Source: JAPLGD01 sp041302745 (GTDB lineage Bacteria; Bipolaricaulota; Bipolaricaulia; UBA7950; UBA9294). Taken from it: 9,859 nt of DNA. The notes below the pieces were generated by a model. It was not told the DNA's origin and ran no database searches. It worked only from the letters and a program-made list of their open reading frames with translations. The stretch lies in the NCBI GenBank assembly GCA_041302745.1, contig JBFYQP010000145.1, positions 1 to 9,859 on the forward strand, written 5' to 3'. A program made the translations under genes and the position numbers. How positions within the stretch are numbered: the stretch's first letter is position 1; the number at the start of each line of letters is the position of its first letter. This document shows, one piece after another, positions 6,153-9,859 of the stretch.

Positions 6153-7031
6153 TTGAGAGCAAGATCGGCATCCGCGGGGGAGCGACGACGGGAGAGCCTG
6201 TTTGGGCACGCGCTCCGGCGGACGCTGAAGAAGAGCAAGCTGACGGCTGTGTCAGCGATTCTGACCCTGTTCATCGTTGTCGTGGCGATCTTCGCGCCGC
6301 AGATTGCGCCATACGACCCCTCGGTCGGCAACTACCGGACGATGCTCCGGCCGCCCTCGCACGCGCACCTGTTCGGAACAGATGAGTTGGGACGTGACAT
6401 CCTCAGCCGCGTCGTCTATGGAACTCGGATCACAATCACGATCGGGATCACGGCTCTCATCGTGGGCATTGTGTTCGGTGTGACGATCGGATTGGTCACG
6501 GGGTACTTCGGCGGGATCATCGATCTCGTCGGCATGCGGTTCATCGACATCCTGTTGTCGTTTCCCGGGATCCTGCTTGCGATCCTGATCTCGTCGACGT
6601 TTGGCGGGGGTCTCTTGCCGGTCATCATCGCGATCGGCCTCTATTCGGTGCCGACGTTTGCGCGGATCACGCGGGGGTCCGTCCTCGTGACTCGCGAGAA
6701 GGGGTTCGTCGAAGCAGCGCGCGCCATTGGGGCGTCGACGCCGCGGATTCTCGTTCGCCACGTGCTCGCGAACATTCAGGGCCCGATCCTCGTGTACGCA
6801 ACGCTGCGCATGGCGAGCGCGGTCCTGACGACGGCGTTCTTGAGCTTCCTCGGCGTCGGGGTGGCTCCGCCGGCCCCGGAGTGGGGGTTGATGGTGAACA
6901 CGGCGCGCGACTTCATGCGCGATGCGCCCCACGTGATTTTGTTCCCGGGCATGGCGATCTTCGTCACGGTGCTGGTGTTCAACCTCTTGGGGGACGGCCT
7001 GCGGGACCTGTTCGACGTCCAGCAGCAGTAG
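6153..7031 (+). CDS. ABC transporter permease, DppC/OppC type
   Basis: This is the second membrane subunit, pairing with the DppB-type protein. The 292-residue frame begins at TTG 6153, 12 bases after the preceding stop, with AAGGGCGG as a modest ribosome site. No ATG or GTG occurs until a GTG inside the first membrane segment, so TTG is the best start. Translational coupling is likely. Family marks are the membrane segment at about residues 30-50, the HLFGTDELGRDILSRVVYGTR block (72-92), and the EAA loop FVEAARAIGA...RHVLAN (about 185-207). Also present are FLSFLGVGVAPPAPEWG and the C-terminal NLLGDGLRDLFD. The ATP-binding subunits that usually follow are absent. The next gene is an amidohydrolase instead. 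Confidence 0.94.
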   Translation: MRARSASAGERRRESLFGHALRRTLKKSKLTAVSAILTLFIVVVAIFAPQIAPYDPSVGNYRTMLRPPSHAHLFGTDELGRDILSRVVYGTRITITIGITALIVGIVFGVTIGLVTGYFGGIIDLVGMRFIDILLSFPGILLAILISSTFGGGLLPVIIAIGLYSVPTFARITRGSVLVTREKGFVEAARAIGASTPRILVRHVLANIQGPILVYATLRMASAVLTTAFLSFLGVGVAPPAPEWGLMVNTARDFMRDAPHVILFPGMAIFVTVLVFNLLGDGLRDLFDVQQQ

Positions 7032-7054
7032 CCGTGAGGCCTGCGGGACCCGTA

Positions 7055-7073
7055 AGGACGCGGTGCCGGTCCT
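7055..7073 (+). other. Short hairpin between permease and amidohydrolase genes
   Basis: AGGAC (7055-7059) pairs with GTCCT (7069-7073), and CG/CG pairs inside it can extend the stem past one bulged G. It lies 24 bases after the permease stop and before the GGAAGGAG ribosome site at 7083. It may modulate read-through into the amidohydrolase gene. The evidence is limited to base pairing. Confidence 0.25.
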
Positions 7074-7096
7074 GGGGCGATCGGAAGGAGACAAGA

Positions 7097-8395
7097 ATGA
7101 GCAGCGCGGAGCGGCGGACGGCGATTGTCGGGGCGACACTGATCGACGGTACAGGGCGCGCCCCAAAGCCGGATGCGGCTGTTCTGGTTGAAGGCAAGGG
7201 GATTGCCGCTGTCGGCACGCGGTCTGAAGCGAAGGTTCCAAAGGGCGCGGAGGTCGTCGACGCGAAGGGGCGGTTCCTTCTACCCGGGTTGGTCGACTGC
7301 CACGTGCACATGTACGGGTCCGGTTTCGTCCGCACGGCCCCCAAGGGGGACGAGCTGGCGTACGCGGGCGTGGTGGCGGCCAACAACCTTCGCGCGGCGC
7401 TTCAGGCGGGAACCACGACCGTGCGCGACCTCTCGAGCGGGCACATCGGACTTGCGCTTCGTACCGCCATCGAGCGCGGCCACTGGATCGGCCCGCGCTG
7501 CTTCGTCTCGGGGCGCGGAATCTCCATGACCGGCGGCCATGGTTCGGGCGGGGCCCGTCTTGGCATCGGCGTGCACGAGGTTGACGGCACGGACGCCGTG
7601 CGGTCGGCGATTCGCGCCGAGCGCAAGGCGGGCGCCGACCTGGTCAAGGTGCTGACGTCCCATCGTAGCGCACGTCCGGAGTTCACGCAGGAGGAGCTCT
7701 GCGCCGCCGTGAACGAAGCCCATCGCCTCGGCATGAAGATCGCCGTCCACGCCGCGAACTTCGTGACCACGAGGATGGCGGCGGAGGCGGGGTTCGACAC
7801 GATCGAGCACGGGATCGAGATCGACGACGAGACGGCGCGCATCATGGCGGAGAAGGGGATCTTCCTCGTCTCGACCCTGTGGGTCCTGCACGACATCTAC
7901 GAGGAGAGCCGGGCGATCAAGGAGCGATACGAGGCGATGGGCGAGTACCGCTATCACCCGGACCACGACTGGCTCGAGGAGACCCTCAGGGTCTATCGGG
8001 ACATCCACGCGGCGTTGCCGGCGACGATGGACGCCGTCCGCAGACACGGGGTGAAGATCGCTGCGGGCACGGACAACGTCCGGGACTCCGCGCCGTTCGC
8101 CATGATGGCGAAGGAGGCCGAGTCCTTGGTTCGCTTCGGCCTCTCCCCGGCGGAGGCGATCGAATCGGTGACGCGCATCGGTGCGGAGGCGATCGGCGCG
8201 GAGGAGCGGTTCGGCACCGTGCAAGTGGGAAAGCTTGCCGACCTGATCCTCGTCGATCGGGATCCGACGAGCGACATCACCGCTCTGCAGGCGGTCTCTT
8301 GGGTCATGAAGGAAGGGGCCGTCGTTCCGCTCTACCCCGAGTGGGCGTGCGGACCGATCCGCGACGGGCTTCGCCCGGGGACCGGGCGCGTCTAG
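7097..8395 (+). CDS. Metal-dependent amidohydrolase, Xaa-Pro/Xaa-Arg dipeptidase or imidazolonepropionase-like subgroup
   Basis: This 432-residue hydrolase of the amidohydrolase superfamily probably cleaves an amide or peptide bond in the cytoplasm. The start at ATG 7097 is set by GGAAGGAG six bases upstream. The longer open frame from 6881 overlaps the permease and is rejected. The N- and C-terminal strands form the usual small beta domain (residues 1-60 and about 375-420, ending VGKLADLILVDRDP). The TIM barrel keeps the full binuclear metal set: H69 and H71 (DCHVH), K184 (LVKVLTSH, the lysine normally carboxylated), H218 (IAVHAAN), H238 (TIEHGIEI) and D326 (AAGTDN). The GRGISMTGGHGSGG block is characteristic of the subgroup that includes dipeptidases for Xaa-Pro or Xaa-Arg/Lys. 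It has no signal peptide. Its place 65 bases after the permeases suggests it processes the imported compound. Confidence 0.9.
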   Translation: MSSAERRTAIVGATLIDGTGRAPKPDAAVLVEGKGIAAVGTRSEAKVPKGAEVVDAKGRFLLPGLVDCHVHMYGSGFVRTAPKGDELAYAGVVAANNLRAALQAGTTTVRDLSSGHIGLALRTAIERGHWIGPRCFVSGRGISMTGGHGSGGARLGIGVHEVDGTDAVRSAIRAERKAGADLVKVLTSHRSARPEFTQEELCAAVNEAHRLGMKIAVHAANFVTTRMAAEAGFDTIEHGIEIDDETARIMAEKGIFLVSTLWVLHDIYEESRAIKERYEAMGEYRYHPDHDWLEETLRVYRDIHAALPATMDAVRRHGVKIAAGTDNVRDSAPFAMMAKEAESLVRFGLSPAEAIESVTRIGAEAIGAEERFGTVQVGKLADLILVDRDPTSDITALQAVSWVMKEGAVVPLYPEWACGPIRDGLRPGTGRV

Positions 8396-8402
8396 AGTGG
8401 AT

Positions 8403-8431
8403 CCCTCCCGCCGACGTCGTCGGAAGGAGGG
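8403..8431 (+). terminator. Terminator-like hairpin after the amidohydrolase
   Basis: Eight bases after the stop, CCCTCC (8403-8408) pairs with GGAGGG (8426-8431). Inside it CCGAC (8411-8415) pairs with GTCGG (8419-8423), separated by a symmetrical CG/AA internal loop. The position fits the end of the transporter operon. No T run follows (GCGTCG), so a classical intrinsic terminator is not certain. Confidence 0.5.
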
Positions 8432-8636
8432 GCGTCGTGGGTCGGCATCGCGCCGCGTGGAGGCGACACACCCCTGACCGCGAGCGTTCACACGCCGCTC
8501 ACGGATGGAGCCTAGGCTCGTACAGTCCGAGAAGGACCGCACACCGCAAACAGACGAGGGGTCCGGGTGGTTCACGACGCGCCCGGCCCCCTTCGTTCTT
8601 GGAGGGCGAGCGCGACCTACAGCCAGGCGAGTGCCT
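8432..8636. other. Convergent intergenic stretch without a recognised gene
   Basis: Between the hairpin after the amidohydrolase and the tandem repeat I see no convincing coding frame or RNA gene on either strand. It holds one short perfect palindrome (8508-8519). Its last 35 bases or so look like a decayed repeat unit: GCGCGACCTAC followed by GCGAGTGCCTCCACGAGG matches the order of the intact units with several substitutions and small gaps. Confidence 0.5.
8508..8519. repeat. Perfect 12-bp palindrome
   Basis: GAGCCTAGGCTC reads the same on both strands. It lies in the convergent intergenic region with no start site or promoter nearby. It could be a protein-binding site, but an isolated 12-mer of this sort gives no function. 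Confidence 0.3.
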
Positions 8637-8765
8637 CCACGAGGCCGCGCCGGCCTACGACGAGGGAATGTCATCCACGAGGCCGCGCCGGCCTACGACG
8701 AGGGAACATCATCTACGAGGCCGGAGCCGGCCTACGACGAGGGAATGTCACCCACGAGGCCGGAG
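8637..8765. repeat. 38-bp tandem repeat, three full units plus a half, each with a palindrome
   Basis: Units begin CCACGAGGCC or CTACGAGGCC at 8637, 8675, 8713 and 8752, giving periods of 38, 38 and 39 bases. Each full unit holds a palindrome and a 23-base linker starting ACGACGAGGGAA. Units 1 and 2 have AGGCCG-CGC-CGGCCT (8642-8656, 8680-8694). Unit 3 has AGGCCGG-AG-CCGGCCT (8718-8733). The three linkers differ at only a few positions. The fourth unit stops after the left half of its palindrome, where the - strand gene becomes unique sequence. There are no unique spacers, so this is not a CRISPR array. It is a minisatellite or REP-like hairpin array and may also end transcripts arriving from both sides. 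Confidence 0.85.
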
Positions 8766-9001
8766 TCGTCGATCGCCTCGAGGAACCACTTCTGGCGTTC
8801 AGGCTCGAACCGGATCGCGTAGCGCGTCGTTCCTTCGTCGAAGCGGTAGAGGAGCGAGCGCGTCGTCTTCTCGACCCGGGCGCGTGAGGCGAAGTCAATC
8901 CGGCGTCCGTCCCAGCGGATCGCCCGCAGGATCGGGTACGTGAGCCCGGCTCGAAACTGAGCCATCGCGTCGACTTCTTCATCGATCCACACGGCGTTCA
9001 T
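8732..9001 (-). CDS. Small protein of unknown function (89 residues)
   Basis: I do not recognise the family with certainty. From ATG 9001 (- strand) the product is 89 residues, soluble, without signal peptide or membrane segment, and with mixed charge and alternating hydrophobic pattern suggesting a small beta-rich domain. Blocks that look conserved are AIRWDGRRIDF (about 27-37) and YAIRFEPERQKWFLEAIDD (61-79). The frame continues upstream to TTG 9028, which would add nine residues, and neither start has a clear ribosome site. The last ten residues (SGLVGDIPSS) and the TAG stop are supplied by the tandem repeat, so the original 3' end may have been altered. It lies 46 bases after the MtfA-type gene on the same strand, probably in one transcript. 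Confidence 0.65.
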   Translation of the reverse strand: MNAVWIDEEVDAMAQFRAGLTYPILRAIRWDGRRIDFASRARVEKTTRSLLYRFDEGTTRYAIRFEPERQKWFLEAIDDSGLVGDIPSS

Positions 9002-9047
9002 TCTAGCTGGTGAATACTTGGGCGACAAGCGCCTCGCGCCGCGCGAA

Positions 9048-9821
9048 TCATCCCGACGGCATCGAGGAAGTCGGGTCCTGCCGATAGAAACGCTCGAGCT
9101 CCTCGTAGAGCTTCGGGTGGGTCTCCCGGAGTTGGCGGGGACGTTGGAAGAAACACTCGGTGACGACGGCGAAGAACTCGGCCGGGTTCGTGGCCCCGTA
9201 CGGGTCGAGGTCGGTGGGCTCGCGCCGACTCGCGCGGGCTCGAAGCGCGTGCCACTCCTCGCTCAGGGTGCGAGCCCACGCGAGGTACATGGACCGCTCA
9301 GGGAGGAGCGGCGCGCCGTCGAACCCACCACTCTCGGCGTCGAGCTGGTGAGCAAACTCGTGGAAGACGACGTTGTGGCAGTCCTCGATGTCGGACGCGC
9401 CGCGCAGCGCGCCGTCCCACGACAGGACAACGGCGCCCCGTCCGCTTGCCTCTCCGAGCCGAACCTGCTGTCCCTCCTCGACGAACCCCCTCTCGTCTCG
9501 GCGGTGATGGTTGGCGACGTACTCCTCGGGGTAGACGATGATCGAGTAGAGGCCCGGGTAGAAGTCGGTGTCTCTGTGCAGGAGAAGGAAGCACGCCTGT
9601 GCGGCGATCGTCACGCGCATCTCGTCGGTGATCGCAAGCCCCGCAGCGCCCTCAAACCGCTTTTCGGCGAGGAAGACCCGGATGTGTCGCTCGAGCTCCG
9701 TTCGATCCTCGGAGGAGAGTCGCAGGTAGCGGGGGAACGTGCGCTCGAGGATCGCCCGCCAGGCGGGAGGGAACGGGCGGCGTCGGATCCGCTCGCGGCG
9801 ACGGTGCTTGAGGAAGCCCAT
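9048..9821 (-). CDS. mtfA: MtfA-type zinc metallopeptidase (M90 family)
   Basis: The E. coli member is a cytoplasmic zinc aminopeptidase that binds the repressor Mlc and so affects glucose phosphotransferase expression. Whether that link exists here is unknown. The 257-residue protein is close to the family's usual size. It starts at ATG 9821 (- strand), with GGTGAT a few bases upstream as a ribosome site. The zinc motif is FHEFAH (H154, E155, H158), and NPAEFFAVVTECFF supplies the probable third ligand at E215. Other family blocks are FPPAWRAIL (17-25), AQACFLLLH (74-82), YPGLYSIIVYPEEY (88-101) and VVLSWDGAL (131-139). There is no signal peptide. The gene continues toward the small unknown gene 46 bases downstream. 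Its promoter would lie at or beyond the right edge, as only 38 bases remain. Confidence 0.9.
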   Translation of the reverse strand: MGFLKHRRRERIRRRPFPPAWRAILERTFPRYLRLSSEDRTELERHIRVFLAEKRFEGAAGLAITDEMRVTIAAQACFLLLHRDTDFYPGLYSIIVYPEEYVANHHRRDERGFVEEGQQVRLGEASGRGAVVLSWDGALRGASDIEDCHNVVFHEFAHQLDAESGGFDGAPLLPERSMYLAWARTLSEEWHALRARASRREPTDLDPYGATNPAEFFAVVTECFFQRPRQLRETHPKLYEELERFYRQDPTSSMPSG

Positions 9822-9859
9822 GGGATCACCGTACAGGGCCGCTGGAGGTCTGGCAAGGG

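Noticed and set aside
6881..7096. N-terminal extension of the amidohydrolase overlapping the permease
   Set aside because: The extension is the permease sequence in another frame, and ATG 7097 has a good ribosome site and aligns with the family start.
8637..8765. CRISPR array
   Set aside because: The 38-base units follow one another directly with near-identical linkers and no unique spacers, and there is no cas gene in the window.
8505..8822. Plus-strand protein made of repeats (HEAAPAYDEG-like) across the tandem array
   Set aside because: The 38-base period is not a multiple of three, so the frame changes with each unit, there is no ribosome site, and the real gene here is on the - strand.
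9298..9594. Second minus-strand frame inside the mtfA-type gene
   Set aside because: It is an out-of-frame shadow of the M90 peptidase, rich in arginine and proline and without motifs.

Overview
This is a high-GC bacterial chromosomal window with nine well-supported or likely protein genes. The seven on the + strand form the left four fifths, and two on the - strand converge on them from the right. Bacterial features include Shine-Dalgarno sites before several genes, a sigma70-like TTGACA-17-TACGGT promoter, GTG/TTG start usage, and Dpp/Opp-type permeases. The solute-binding protein has a plain Sec signal peptide with no lipobox, which suggests a cell with a periplasm. I cannot name the phylum from the sequence. 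No rRNA, tRNA, transposase, phage gene or CRISPR array was seen.

Layout. (1) Positions 1-1049: a thioredoxin-like domain fused to a DsbD/CcdA-type membrane domain, cut by the left edge. (2) 1255-1944: a membrane-anchored protein with the N-acetylmuramoyl-L-alanine amidase (Amidase_3) fold that has lost two of the four residues usually needed for catalysis. (3) 2003-2055: a strong hairpin, then an M24 Xaa-Pro peptidase (2131-3237). (4) 3238-3558: a non-coding or leader region with a good promoter, overlapping hairpins and a possible 36-codon ORF. (5) 3559-7031: a family 5 solute-binding protein and two peptide/nickel-type permeases, with a perfect 14-bp hairpin between binding protein and permeases. 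(6) 7097-8395: an amidohydrolase with an intact binuclear metal site, followed by a hairpin. (7) 8637-8765: a 38-bp tandem repeat with a palindrome in each unit, which runs into the 3' end of a small - strand gene (8732-9001). Upstream of that gene on the same strand lies an MtfA-type zinc peptidase (9048-9821).

How the parts fit. The binding protein, permeases and amidohydrolase look like one operon for uptake and hydrolysis of small peptides or related amides, and the Xaa-Pro peptidase just upstream fits the same theme. No ATP-binding subunit is encoded in the window, so the importer must borrow one from elsewhere or the ATPases lie at another locus. The observations most worth a second look are the amidase-like protein with a degraded active site, the tandem repeat that supplies the end and stop codon of a gene, the ATPase-less importer, and the structured leader before the binding-protein gene.
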